This document shows positions 26,881-35,178 of a stretch of 64,000 nt of DNA, in pieces (within the stretch, counting starts at the first letter, position 1; every line of letters begins with the position of its first letter). Below the pieces are notes generated by a model that worked only from the letters and a program-made list of their open reading frames with translations, was not told the DNA's origin and did not search any database. The stretch lies in the NCBI RefSeq assembly GCF_003265995.1, contig NZ_MVJN01000010.1, forward strand, positions 62,001-126,000, in the 5' to 3' direction. The translations under genes and the position numbers were made by a program. The DNA comes from Legionella quinlivanii. GTDB taxonomy: Bacteria; Pseudomonadota; Gammaproteobacteria; Legionellales; Legionellaceae.

Positions 26881-27729
26881 TTATTCAAGCGATTTGTAAA
26901 AACTCTGCATGGATTTTGCAACCATTTCCGGATTTTCCATATGAATATGATGACCACCTGACAACATCTGCACCTGGATGCCTTTAACTGCCTGGATTCG
27001 TTTTTCCATTTCTCTTTTGGGAAAGCCAAAGCCATTATCGGCCCAGATAAGATAGCTTGGGGAAATAATTTCTTTAAGGCAGGACAGAACCTGCCCTTCG
27101 GTCATTCGCAGTGGAGTGGGGTGAATTAATTTGCGGTCATGCCGCCAATAATAGCCTTTTGCTTGCTCATCAACACCGCGCTGACAGAGAATTCTTGCAT
27201 ATTCAATAGGTAAGTGACCATTCCGCGCTCTTGCCTGTGCAGCCAGCTCAAGAGATGGATAAGGTTTCGCCGCTTTGGCAGAAGCCAAAAGGCTGCGGTT
27301 TATATAATTTGAAAGTTGTTCACTACATGTTTCTTCTGGAGAGGATAATGGACCTAAGCCTTCAATTAAAACGGACGACAAAACATTCTCTGTAAGTACA
27401 CCGGCTACAAGGCTCGCAAGACAAGCTCCCATCGAATGGCCCAGTAAATGGATTTTCTCATATCCCAGTTGTTTAATAATCTGATACACAGTGAAAATGC
27501 CATCACTAAAATGATAATGATACCCATCAGGTAAATGAGATGACAAACCATGCCCGGGCAAGTCTACGGCAATAACATAAAATTTTTCGCTCAAAAAGGG
27601 GGCCAGGGGCTCAAACGAGTTGGCATTATCCAGCCAGCCGTGCAGGCATAGTAATGGTGGCAGACTTTTGTCCCCCCAGGTTCTAACGGCAATCTGAAAG
27701 CCGGGAATATCTAAATAGAAGTTGTCCAT
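26881..27729 (-). CDS. alpha/beta hydrolase
   Basis: A 282-residue alpha/beta-hydrolase-fold protein. The oxyanion region LLCLHGWLDNANSFEPLAP, the nucleophile elbow LLGHSMGAC (Ser99), a late acid region (LIWADNGFGFPKRE) and the catalytic His in GGHHIHMENPEM are all present. This layout fits small esterases or the MhpC/YfhR-like group. The substrate cannot be read from sequence. The ATG at 27729 is chosen, as the earlier in-frame codon is GTG two residues upstream. Convergent with proA across a shared terminator. No signal peptide is seen, so it is cytoplasmic. Confidence 0.88.
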   Translation of the reverse strand: MDNFYLDIPGFQIAVRTWGDKSLPPLLCLHGWLDNANSFEPLAPFLSEKFYVIAVDLPGHGLSSHLPDGYHYHFSDGIFTVYQIIKQLGYEKIHLLGHSMGACLASLVAGVLTENVLSSVLIEGLGPLSSPEETCSEQLSNYINRSLLASAKAAKPYPSLELAAQARARNGHLPIEYARILCQRGVDEQAKGYYWRHDRKLIHPTPLRMTEGQVLSCLKEIISPSYLIWADNGFGFPKREMEKRIQAVKGIQVQMLSGGHHIHMENPEMVAKSMQSFYKSLE

Positions 27730-27789
27730 AATCACTCTGCAATGTTTAAATCAGTTGACTTGTTATAGTATAACTAAAACCATTTAAAC

Positions 27790-29175
27790 TTATCTGCCTT
27801 GAAGCCAGCTAATTGATTGCGGATATTTGGGAGATGGCATTAAAAGCGTGGGCTGGGAAGTGTATTGGGTCACTGCCAGAGCGTCTTCCTCTGGCGGCCG
27901 CTCTATATTGGGTGTTGTCGTAAAAAATCGGTAATGAGAGTTACGACGTAATGAAACAATACTCTCGTTTAAGTGGACAGGATCGCCGATGATAGGGCTA
28001 TCCGGTGGAGCAAGCTTCGCTGTTACAAAAGAAGGCTGATTATATCTGAGTGTCTCAAACTCTCCTCGAGTCATTTTCATCCTGCCAAAATGCAGGCGGA
28101 TATCGTTAGGGGGAAGAAACTTGAAATAGGAAATCAGTTTTTCACGGGGGAGATATTCAAACCCATTGCCATGAAGTATAAGGATTCTCAGGTCCTTTGA
28201 AACTCCGGCAAAAAAGAAGGGTATGCTGCCTTCTGGTAACTGGTTATAAGACAAATCCAGTTGTTTTGTAAAAGAAGAAACAGAACGAGTCAAGAGTACC
28301 GCATCATGTGGTTCTAAAAGACCCAGATTATTATAAGCAAGACTTAATTTTTCTATATGCAAATTTCCAATAAAAACAGATAAGCTGTAAACCCATTCTT
28401 TTTGAAAACTGGTATCTAAAATCTCAATTTCATTGATATGCCTGGGTAATGTCTTCCAGGCATCCAGCATGTTAGGGGAAATACTATGGGGAAAAGGAAT
28501 GGCAACCACCAGTTTCCTGAGATGACCAGGCAATTGTCTGAACAGTGAAAATACCCATTCAGCACGCCAGCCTCCAAAGTCCAGATGCAGGCTTTGGAAA
28601 GCACGCGGATAGTGCGGAATAAGCTCAATAATCTGCTGGGGGGTATAATGAGATAGATCGATACTATCCATAAGCAAATGACGTAATGATTTGGGGAATG
28701 CCTGCCAGATGCTGATGAGCATAAATTGGTCACAGACGATTGCCGGGTTATTACGAATATTCAGTTGTTCCAGTGAAGGGAGATTAATTGCAAGTCCATT
28801 CAGAAATGAAATGAGTGCCTGGGCTGAAAGATTATTTCCTTCTGCCTTAATACAGCGTAATTGGGTGGGTAAAACATAGCCTAGAAATAGCAGTTGTTCA
28901 GGGCTGAAACGATCGAGATAATTAGCCGATATATTGAGATTGCCAAGTCCTTTGGGAAGCGCGCGTAATATACTGACATACTCGTCATAATCAAACTGAA
29001 TAAGCCCGCTGCCGGCAAGAGTGAGCTTTCTGATGTAAGAAAATTCTGAACTCAGGGCACTGATAATCGTTTTTAGATTCTGCTCTTTAGCGAGCGGCAA
29101 AACACTGAGTCCGGCTTTGACCTCAATCAATAAACTCCGAGGCTCTGTGTTGCTAAGCTCAAATCGACAGGACAT
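27790..29175 (-). CDS. leucine-rich-repeat protein, Dot/Icm effector candidate
   Basis: A 461-residue protein with many degenerate leucine-rich repeats, for example LRKLTLAGSGLIQFDYDEY-like, LGNLNISANYLDRF, LEQLNIRNNPAIV, IEKLSLAYNNLGLLE and TKQLDLSYNQLPEGS, spread over about residues 40-380, with a Pro-rich tail. LRR solenoids bind partners and are common among Legionella Dot/Icm effectors. The start is placed at 29175 because AAGGA precedes it. An in-frame TTG at 29244 would lengthen it by 23 residues. It follows the sister LRR gene on the same strand. Effector status is inference from domain and genus-like context. The C-terminus (PQSISWLQGR) carries no strong Glu-rich export signal. Confidence 0.7.
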   Translation of the reverse strand: MSCRFELSNTEPRSLLIEVKAGLSVLPLAKEQNLKTIISALSSEFSYIRKLTLAGSGLIQFDYDEYVSILRALPKGLGNLNISANYLDRFSPEQLLFLGYVLPTQLRCIKAEGNNLSAQALISFLNGLAINLPSLEQLNIRNNPAIVCDQFMLISIWQAFPKSLRHLLMDSIDLSHYTPQQIIELIPHYPRAFQSLHLDFGGWRAEWVFSLFRQLPGHLRKLVVAIPFPHSISPNMLDAWKTLPRHINEIEILDTSFQKEWVYSLSVFIGNLHIEKLSLAYNNLGLLEPHDAVLLTRSVSSFTKQLDLSYNQLPEGSIPFFFAGVSKDLRILILHGNGFEYLPREKLISYFKFLPPNDIRLHFGRMKMTRGEFETLRYNQPSFVTAKLAPPDSPIIGDPVHLNESIVSLRRNSHYRFFTTTPNIERPPEEDALAVTQYTSQPTLLMPSPKYPQSISWLQGR

Positions 29176-29256
29176 TCCAATCCTTAAATACAATTCCGGG
29201 CTGAAGCTATACCAGGAAAAACAATCTACCCTGATCTGTTTCAATCTGCAATACTT

Positions 29257-30411
29257 CTAGGACGGTCTTGTCGTAGATGTCCTGTCTTGTAGTGATGAGA
29301 CCGCATCGTCAGTCTCATGACTGCCTTCTGGTGGTTGATTTTCAGTTACCTCAACGGGAAAGAAGTTGAACTGACTACTCAAGGCCGGGCGAGGGAAGGA
29401 GCTCTGGACATCAAAAAATTGTTTCATGCTGGATTGATTCCAATCATCAAAGCTGAAGTTGGCCGGGTTTATATAGGCGCTTCTTTGATTTTCCTGATGA
29501 GAAAAGCAGAACATCACTTGTGTTGTCCGCGCAGGCAAACCCTGAAAACGAAGTCTTAGCGCTCGATAATGCAATGCTTCATAGTTGTTACCGGCTAATT
29601 TTAATTTACAGAGCTGCTCAAGTCGTTTTAAATTGATGAAAGCTCCGGCAAAATCATTGAAACTCAAATCCAGATTAATCAGATTTTCAGGCAATACATC
29701 GCATATTAGTGCCATTACACTGGAGAATCTGCCCATATTGTTATTGCAAAGCTTAAGTGAGATGATTGGTTTTGGAATGGATGCCAAAATGTGCAGTATT
29801 TGGCCAATATTTAAATTCTCGAATGAGTTTTCACTTATATCAAGGCTAATCACTGTTTCAGATAAGTTCTTTAAAAAAAGAGCCAGATTACGATAGTTCC
29901 CGGAATGAATATTGCCTCTGACTACAGCTAATGAGTGAATGTCAGGGGGTAATGTGCGAGCCATTCTGATAATTTCTTCCGGGCTGCGGTCAAAAAAACT
30001 CTCCTCATTTATTTCAGTAATATTCATATCGTCGGTGGAATTGTCCGATAATTCCAAATGATGTATTGCTGTGGATGCCAGGCTGCTTAATAAGCCGCAG
30101 ACCTTATCAATGGGCTGGGATTTCAATCCTCTGATATTAAACCCCGCTTTCAAAAAGTGCTTTGGCATACAGGAGAGGAATTCACTCAGTTTTTTCAGAT
30201 CAAGCTTACCAGGATTTAAATTGGTGATATCAAGAGTGTTAATGAATGTTGGAACTCTCTGGCTTATAGTAAGCAGGTCTTCATAAGAAAACAGACTGGA
30301 ATCCAGTGAATCAATACTCAGCTGCTGCACTTCTTCCGGGTCAATTCCCTCTAATTCGGCTATGACATCATTAATACTGCGGTCATAGCCAAGGTCTAAA
30401 TTATGATACAT
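29257..30411 (-). CDS. leucine-rich-repeat protein, Dot/Icm effector candidate (second)
   Basis: A 384-residue protein with LRR-type repeats spaced along residues 30-290 (INTLDITNLNPGKLD, IHHLELSDNSTDDM, VISLDISENSFENL, IISLKLCNNNMGRF, LINLDLSFNDFAGAF, LCKLKLAGNNYEAL). The tail is Ser/Thr/Pro-rich and ends DRTSTTRPS. AGGA precedes the ATG. Architecture and order suggest a tandem duplication followed by strong divergence from the 27790 gene, with which it is probably co-transcribed. Eukaryotic-like repeats and no signal peptide fit a cytoplasmic Dot/Icm substrate. This needs experimental proof. Confidence 0.7.
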   Translation of the reverse strand: MYHNLDLGYDRSINDVIAELEGIDPEEVQQLSIDSLDSSLFSYEDLLTISQRVPTFINTLDITNLNPGKLDLKKLSEFLSCMPKHFLKAGFNIRGLKSQPIDKVCGLLSSLASTAIHHLELSDNSTDDMNITEINEESFFDRSPEEIIRMARTLPPDIHSLAVVRGNIHSGNYRNLALFLKNLSETVISLDISENSFENLNIGQILHILASIPKPIISLKLCNNNMGRFSSVMALICDVLPENLINLDLSFNDFAGAFINLKRLEQLCKLKLAGNNYEALHYRALRLRFQGLPARTTQVMFCFSHQENQRSAYINPANFSFDDWNQSSMKQFFDVQSSFPRPALSSQFNFFPVEVTENQPPEGSHETDDAVSSLQDRTSTTRPS

Positions 30412-30482
30412 GGCAGGTTCCTGGTTGAATCAGATGACATTAATTGATTCTCTGTGCCTAAATATAGGACGCCATTGTGGAG

Positions 30483-30512
30483 TAAGCTTAATTTATTTTC
30501 AATAAAAGCTTA
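30483..30512. promoter_or_regulatory. inverted repeat, candidate operator in divergent gap
   Basis: TAAGCTT (30483-30489) and AAGCTTA (30506-30512) form a dyad with a 16-bp AT-rich spacer, placed between the divergent LRR and EEP-family genes. One half contains CTTAAT, reminiscent of the PmrA box of Legionella effector genes, but the second half-site does not fit well. Confidence 0.35.
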
Positions 30513-30602
30513 TTACCCTGTGTCTGAAATATATGGAACACTCTGTTTTAGCACCGGAAAATAGTGTTATTCTTGATATACAGGCATCTGACAAAGAGCT
30601 CC

Positions 30603-31367
30603 ATGACAACATTTGGGAAAACCTTTTCAATAATTACCTACAATATTCACAAAGGTTTTGGTGCGGGAAGACTTCGGTTTTTATTACCGCAAATGCGCAT
30701 GGCCTTATCTGGTTTGAGTCCTGATTTTGTCTTTTTACAGGAAGTGCAGGGACTTCATATTCGCCGGGAGAAGCGAATTGAGAGGTGGCCTGACAGACCG
30801 CAATTTGAATATATTGCTGAAAAGGAATGGCCTCATTACCTTTATGCCAAGAATGCCGTGTACCAATCGGGTCATCATGGGAATGCAATCCTTAGCAAAT
30901 TTAGCTTCGAGGCCTTTGAAAATCTTAACTTATCCAGCCGAAACCGCGCTTCCAGAAGCATTCTTCATAGTCAAATTAAAATCGGCGAGGGGAATGAACA
31001 AAAAAATCTGCATTTGCTTTGCGTACATTTAGGCTTATTCAAACGCGAACGGGCATTTCAATGCCGGGCGTTGATGCAGCGAATCTCAGAGTCTATTCCA
31101 GAGGATGAGCCCCTGATCATGGCCGGTGATTTTAACGATTGGCGATTGCATTTGTCTAAACCGTTGGCTGAGGAACTTCAGATATATGAAGCTTTTCTAA
31201 CTCTGAAGGGTGAACCCGCTCGTTCGTTTCCGGCTATAAAACCCACGCTTTGCGTGGATCGTATTTATTATCGGGGTTTAAAACCTCTGGAGGCCCTTTG
31301 TCTCCATGGGAAACCCTGGAGAACCTTATCTGATCACCTGCCTCTCTGTGCCTGGTTTGAGATATAA
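30603..31367 (+). CDS. endonuclease/exonuclease/phosphatase-family protein
   Basis: A 254-residue metal-dependent phosphodiesterase-fold enzyme (EEP superfamily: DNase I, exonuclease III, inositol and sphingomyelin phosphatases). Seen: the opening ITYNIHKGFGAGR, VFLQEVQG with the metal-binding Glu, MAGDFNDWR with the catalytic Asp/Asn pair, and the closing LSDHLPLCAWF with the Asp-His dyad. The start at 30603 (MTTFGKTFSIITYN) matches homologues. In-frame codons from 30564 would add 13 hydrophobic residues. The substrate is unknown; bacterial relatives of this short type are cytoplasmic. Confidence 0.88.
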   Translation: MTTFGKTFSIITYNIHKGFGAGRLRFLLPQMRMALSGLSPDFVFLQEVQGLHIRREKRIERWPDRPQFEYIAEKEWPHYLYAKNAVYQSGHHGNAILSKFSFEAFENLNLSSRNRASRSILHSQIKIGEGNEQKNLHLLCVHLGLFKRERAFQCRALMQRISESIPEDEPLIMAGDFNDWRLHLSKPLAEELQIYEAFLTLKGEPARSFPAIKPTLCVDRIYYRGLKPLEALCLHGKPWRTLSDHLPLCAWFEI

Positions 31368-31461
31368 AACAAAGATTGTGCTCTGTAGGCAAGAGCAGTA
31401 AAATACAGACTCTGCGGATTTGGAGGTGTTGTTGCATAAATGAATATAGGTGCATACAAAA

Positions 31462-31547
31462 CCGTCTTTGCGAGCGTCAGCGAAGCAATCCAGTTCCTAA
31501 TTTTGCTCAAGATTAATCTGGATTGCTTCACTGCGTTCGCAAAGACG
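31462..31547. repeat. inverted-repeat element, family A copy 2
   Basis: An 86-bp element with arms CCGTCTTTGCGAGCG...GAAGCAATCCAG and CTGGATTGCTTC...CGCAAAGACG, near-perfect complements. Ends and inner arms match the copy at 18841-18927. It lies between the EEP-family gene and the ptsN-like gene. Confidence 0.8.
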
Positions 31548-31593
31548 AAGGATTTTCTATTTATATAACAATGCCGGATTTGGAGAGGCTTGC

Positions 31594-32097
31594 ATGTTCC
31601 TAGCTCAAATAATGGTCCCTGATTGTGTCAATATTGATTCAAGTTCTAAAAGTAAAGCAGCCGTATTACAAAAGATTAGCCAGATATTAAGCGACTGTTT
31701 TCCTGAGTTAAATCGTGAAGATCTTTTCAGTGCTTACTGGAAGCGAGAAAGCATGGGTAGTACCGCAATTGGCCAGGGCATCGCCATCCCCCATGTGCGG
31801 GTTAAGGATTTAAATCAGGCTAGAGCCTGTTTCATCCGCCTGCTGCATCCGGTTGATTTCTGTGCTGAAGACCGGCAGCTAACGGATTTAATTATTGGAT
31901 TAGCTGTTCCTGAAAATCAAAGCGAGCGTCATCTGAAATTATTGCGCGATATCATCGTTCAGTTTTCCGACCCGGAATTTACTGGAATATGCCGCGAGCT
32001 GACTTGTGAAAAAGAGCTTTTTAATCGGCTAATGGAAGCACCAAATAATCCCCGGATAAAAATTAATAACCGATTCACTGCAGATGAGAGTTTATGA
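31594..32097 (+). CDS. ptsN: PTS EIIA-nitrogen-like protein
   Basis: A 167-residue EIIA domain of the fructose/mannitol-nitrogen family, accepting a phosphate from HPr or NPr on the conserved His67 (GSTAIGQGIAIPHVRV). In proteobacteria the nitrogen PTS is regulatory, tuning potassium and stress responses and carbon/nitrogen balance, not sugar import. GGAGAGG lies 6 nt before the ATG. The stop codon overlaps the HPr start (ATGA). Unusually the rpoN-hpf pair, which in E. coli is joined to ptsN, is 4.3 kb away here on the other strand. No enzyme I gene is in the window. Confidence 0.88.
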   Translation: MFLAQIMVPDCVNIDSSSKSKAAVLQKISQILSDCFPELNREDLFSAYWKRESMGSTAIGQGIAIPHVRVKDLNQARACFIRLLHPVDFCAEDRQLTDLIIGLAVPENQSERHLKLLRDIIVQFSDPEFTGICRELTCEKELFNRLMEAPNNPRIKINNRFTADESL

Positions 32098-32363
32098 TAA
32101 AAACCACAGTAAAAATTATTAATAAGCTCGGTTTACATGCCAGAGCCTCGGCCAAATTTGTTGCCCTGGCTGCACGTTATCAGAGTCAGATCGATGTGAC
32201 TTTCAACAAAAAGACTGTCAATGGTAAAAGCATTATGGGCGTGATGATGCTGGCGGGTGGAGTGGGTAGTGAGCTTGAGCTGGTGATTGAAGGCCCTGAT
32301 GAAGTGGAAATGGAAAAAGCATTAGTCGCGTTGATCAATAATCGATTTGGAGAGCCAGAATAA
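32094..32363 (+). CDS. HPr-family phosphocarrier (NPr-like)
   Basis: An 89-residue HPr-fold protein. The active-site His15 lies in KLGLHARASAKFV, and a Ser46 region NGKSIMGVMMLA matches the second conserved block. It accepts phosphate from enzyme I and passes it to EIIA proteins. Here the overlapping ptsN-like gene (4-nt ATGA) is the obvious partner. RapZ, which often sits between them in other gammaproteobacteria, is absent. With no sugar-specific PTS genes nearby this is probably the regulatory nitrogen-type branch. Confidence 0.92.
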   Translation: MIKTTVKIINKLGLHARASAKFVALAARYQSQIDVTFNKKTVNGKSIMGVMMLAGGVGSELELVIEGPDEVEMEKALVALINNRFGEPE

Positions 32364-32432
32364 GAGTGAATGGCTCTTAGTCTGGTTCACAAACACAATA
32401 GCCTGGTGTAAGCCACAGCCAGGCCGGCTAAC

Positions 32433-33176
32433 TCATTCTGCCGGAGGCTGTTTTTCAAATCGCCGTTTTTTGTGCAGTGATATCAGAAGCTGAAGCGGTC
32501 CGGATAGTGCGTAAAGAACAAACCCAATAAATAAAACGACTGAGGGATTGGCAGCAATTGCCACAAATAATATGACGGTTATCAGCAGATATAAAAAAGG
32601 GACTTTCCCTTTGAAATCAATTTCTTTAAAACTATGATAACGGATATTGCTGACCATCAGTACTGCAGTGACGACTGTAATAGCAGCAGTTAGAATGACA
32701 ATAGAAAGATGATTAAACTCATTTTGAAAACAAAGCCATACGAAAGAAGATACAATTGCCGCCGCGGGCGGGCAGGCCAGGCCTTGAAAATAACGCTTAT
32801 CGGCTACCTCAACCTGGGTGTTAAAACGGGCTAATCGCAAAGCGACTGCGGCTGTGTACACAAAAGCAACCAACCAGCCAATTTTACCCAGCCTATCCAA
32901 TCCCCAGCTGTAAACCAGCAATGAAGGGGCTACTCCAAAAGTAACCATATCCGATAAACTGTCGTATTGAGCGCCAAATGCGGTTTGCGTGTTGGTCAAA
33001 CGAGCAATACGGCCATCCAGGCCATCAGCGAGCATACCAATAAAAATAGCAATGACGGCTGTCTCATATTGGTTCTTTAATGAGGCGACAATTGAATAAA
33101 AAGCTGCAAACAAACTGGCTGTTGTAAAAAGATTGGGAAGTAAATAGATCCCGGAATGACTCTCTTTGGGGTTCAC
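32433..33176 (-). CDS. pssA: CDP-diacylglycerol-serine O-phosphatidyltransferase
   Basis: A 247-residue membrane enzyme making phosphatidylserine from CDP-diacylglycerol and serine, the route to phosphatidylethanolamine. The CDP-alcohol phosphotransferase motif is intact: ADGLDGRIARLTNTQTAFG followed by YDSLSD (D-G-x2-A-R-x8-G-x3-D-x3-D). About eight hydrophobic segments follow. It is the integral, Bacillus-type PssA rather than the peripheral E. coli enzyme. It converges with the HPr gene across a 69-bp gap that holds a GCCTGG/CCAGGC dyad. Confidence 0.93.
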   Translation of the reverse strand: MNPKESHSGIYLLPNLFTTASLFAAFYSIVASLKNQYETAVIAIFIGMLADGLDGRIARLTNTQTAFGAQYDSLSDMVTFGVAPSLLVYSWGLDRLGKIGWLVAFVYTAAVALRLARFNTQVEVADKRYFQGLACPPAAAIVSSFVWLCFQNEFNHLSIVILTAAITVVTAVLMVSNIRYHSFKEIDFKGKVPFLYLLITVILFVAIAANPSVVLFIGFVLYALSGPLQLLISLHKKRRFEKQPPAE

Positions 33177-33434
33177 TGCTAATACCTGCTATAAAAATTG
33201 GATTATCCTAGCATAATTGGCAAGTGTCTCGCCATGATTATCCTTTTCTTATAAATTTGTTATAATCAGTGGTTAGCGTTTGTTCGTTAATGTTCTTGAG
33301 TGAGAAAGACTGAATCAGCCAGAACAATGGCTCTGATTTAGAATTCCACATTTTTCTGGCAGAGTAGTTTTGCGAGTCGTGGTTTTTTCAATATGATGCT
33401 ATAATAGGCATACTGTTTTGTTTATGCGTTTGAA

Positions 33435-33716
33435 ATGTCTGATTCTGATGATAAGAAAATTGTAATTGAAGGGGTTACTCAGCAGGGCAAAACCTTTCGT
33501 CCCAGCGATTGGGCTGAGCGCATGAGCGGTACCTTAGCCAGTTTTAAAAATCGTCGAATTCGATACTCTCCCTTATTACAGCCCAGTGTTAATGCAGAAG
33601 GCTATAAATGCGTTTTACTTGATCCCAAACTTAAAGAAACCAGCCCGCAGGTCTACCAGGCCATTATGGATTTCGCCAAAGAAAATGATTTGAAAATCTG
33701 TAAGGAAGGGGATTAA
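33435..33716 (+). CDS. DUF3579-family protein
   Basis: A 93-residue cytoplasmic protein that matches the DUF3579 family as I recall it (IVIEGVTQQGKTFRPSDWAERMSG, RRIRYSPLLQPS, YKCVLLDPKLKETSPQVYQ). The family is small, common in beta- and gammaproteobacteria, and of unknown function. A TATAAT at 33400-33405, 30 bp before the start, could be its -10 box, but no convincing -35 was seen. It stands alone, divergent from pssA and convergent with dotV. Confidence 0.85.
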   Translation: MSDSDDKKIVIEGVTQQGKTFRPSDWAERMSGTLASFKNRRIRYSPLLQPSVNAEGYKCVLLDPKLKETSPQVYQAIMDFAKENDLKICKEGD

Positions 33717-33719
33717 CAT

Positions 33720-33742
33720 CAGGCAGGCTTTTGGCTGCCCTG
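33720..33742. terminator. hairpin between DUF3579 gene and dotV
   Basis: GGCAG/CTGCC with flanking CAGG/CCTG (one bulge) fills the 26-bp gap between the two convergent genes. No T-run. A plausible bidirectional terminator only. Confidence 0.4.
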
Positions 33743-34276
33743 CTAAACATAGCGGAATGTGAGTGCCAGGGAGGTCAACTGATTGACAATCCAGCCCATG
33801 AATGCAATGGTATTATCAAAATTCATGGCAAACACACCTCCAGCCAGAAAAGCAAGGCCTTTGGGACCATCCTGCACTCCCGGCTCACTGGCATGAGTTA
33901 GCAGGACAGCGCCGCGAACAAACCAGATCAATCCCGCGGTTCTTATGATTAAGTCCATTGAGCTATAGATATTTGTGGGATTATAATTAGCGTATTGCAA
34001 AATATTTCCAACCCCAAAAGCCGTGTTTGATAAGGATGCAACTGCTGAGGGAAGAAAAAGCAAAGCGGCTCCGCCAACTATATAGGCGATGGGTCCAAAC
34101 ATTTTTTCCTGTGAGGATGAATTGGCGCGATAATCTCCAATTTTTCGCAGTTTGGCAATCGCGGTCATGAAAAATAAAATGCCCAATATATAGGCCAATC
34201 CGGAAATCAGGGACTGTACAGGAAAGAGGGATCGACTTAAATTGCCGATCATTTGAATTAAATCTGCACTATTCAT
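33743..34276 (-). CDS. dotV: Dot/Icm type IVB secretion protein DotV (IcmC/DotE-like)
   Basis: A 177-residue inner-membrane protein with four hydrophobic segments (about residues 20-40, 62-82, 110-130 and 145-165) and a small soluble loop. Composition and layout fit the DotE/DotP/DotV group of short Dot/Icm inner-membrane components. In L. pneumophila dotV lies apart from the main dot/icm clusters and near proA, as here (proA is 7 kb away), which supports the name. Expected role: part of the Dot/Icm machine that delivers effectors into host cells. Single gene, divergent from the flavin reductase. Family membership is by recall and by eye. Confidence 0.7.
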   Translation of the reverse strand: MNSADLIQMIGNLSRSLFPVQSLISGLAYILGILFFMTAIAKLRKIGDYRANSSSQEKMFGPIAYIVGGAALLFLPSAVASLSNTAFGVGNILQYANYNPTNIYSSMDLIIRTAGLIWFVRGAVLLTHASEPGVQDGPKGLAFLAGGVFAMNFDNTIAFMGWIVNQLTSLALTFRYV

Positions 34277-34365
34277 GGTTTAATTATATACTTTTTTAAA
34301 AAGAGATCTCTTGCAAATACAGTTTTTTTACTATATTAAGTTTTTTTTAATCGGGTAATCCAATA

Positions 34366-35103
34366 ATGCCAGTCAAAACTATTTCTGCCAAACTAGCTGA
34401 TGCTTTCATGTTATCCTCAAAAGTAAAGCATTTTATATTTGAACTCCAGGAGAATCCCCCTTTTACTTACCTGCCAGGTCAATTCATTAGTATTCATTTC
34501 GACCGGGATGGCAAACAATTAAAACGAAGCTATAGTATCGCCAATGTTCCATTGCGTGACAATCGTATTGAGTTTGCGGCAGGTTTTGTAGAAAATGGCC
34601 CAGGAACCGCATTTTTATTTAATCTGCAGCCAGGGGACGTGATTCAGATTAGTGGTCCCTTTGGAAGACTGACGCTAAAGGAAGAGCCGCCGAAGCGGTA
34701 TTTGCTGGTTGCGACCAGTACCGGAGTCACTCCATACCGGGCAATGCTGCCTGAATTAAAGCGTCGTATGGAAATGAACCCCGATCTCAAACTGGTTATT
34801 TTGTTTGGAGGACAAACCCGCAGCGATGTACTTTATGAAAATGAGTTTCTCGAGTTAGCCAAGGCGTTTCCGCAGCAGGTCATTTTCAGAGCGCAGTTAA
34901 GCCGTGAGCCCAGCGAATCTCTAATTGAGCATCAGTTCAGCGGCTATGTACAGCACGCCTTTACCGAATTAAGTCTGAATCCAGAAGAAGATATAGTTTA
35001 TTTATGTGGAAATCCGGGTATGATCGACGAGTCTTTTGAACTGTTAAAATCCAAAGGATTTGCTACCCAACAGGTTATACGCGAAAAGTATATTTCACGG
35101 TAA
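34366..35103 (+). CDS. FAD/NAD(P)H oxidoreductase (ferredoxin-NADP reductase type)
   Basis: A 245-residue flavoprotein with the two-domain FNR fold. The FAD domain (residues 1-105) has PGQFISIHF and the RSYSIAN motif. The nucleotide-binding domain has STGVTPYRAML, VILFGGQTRSDVLY and the terminal YLCGNPGMIDE. There is no iron-sulfur or globin domain, so it needs a separate electron acceptor, perhaps ferredoxin. Cytoplasmic. It is followed 75 bp later by the aldolase and is divergent from dotV. Confidence 0.87.
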   Translation: MPVKTISAKLADAFMLSSKVKHFIFELQENPPFTYLPGQFISIHFDRDGKQLKRSYSIANVPLRDNRIEFAAGFVENGPGTAFLFNLQPGDVIQISGPFGRLTLKEEPPKRYLLVATSTGVTPYRAMLPELKRRMEMNPDLKLVILFGGQTRSDVLYENEFLELAKAFPQQVIFRAQLSREPSESLIEHQFSGYVQHAFTELSLNPEEDIVYLCGNPGMIDESFELLKSKGFATQQVIREKYISR

Positions 35104-35178
35104 CTCAAAAACCGGATTGCAGCTCCGATTGATGCAAAGCTGAACAAATCCTGAAATAAGAAACAATGAGGAGAAGAA

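Noticed and set aside
30483-30512. PmrA box upstream of the LRR gene
   Set aside because: One half-site is close (CTTAAT) but the second fits poorly, so it is reported only as an inverted repeat.
30533-30724. Separate 63-residue protein before the EEP gene
   Set aside because: It overlaps the start of the EEP enzyme in another frame, has no Shine-Dalgarno and no recognisable features.
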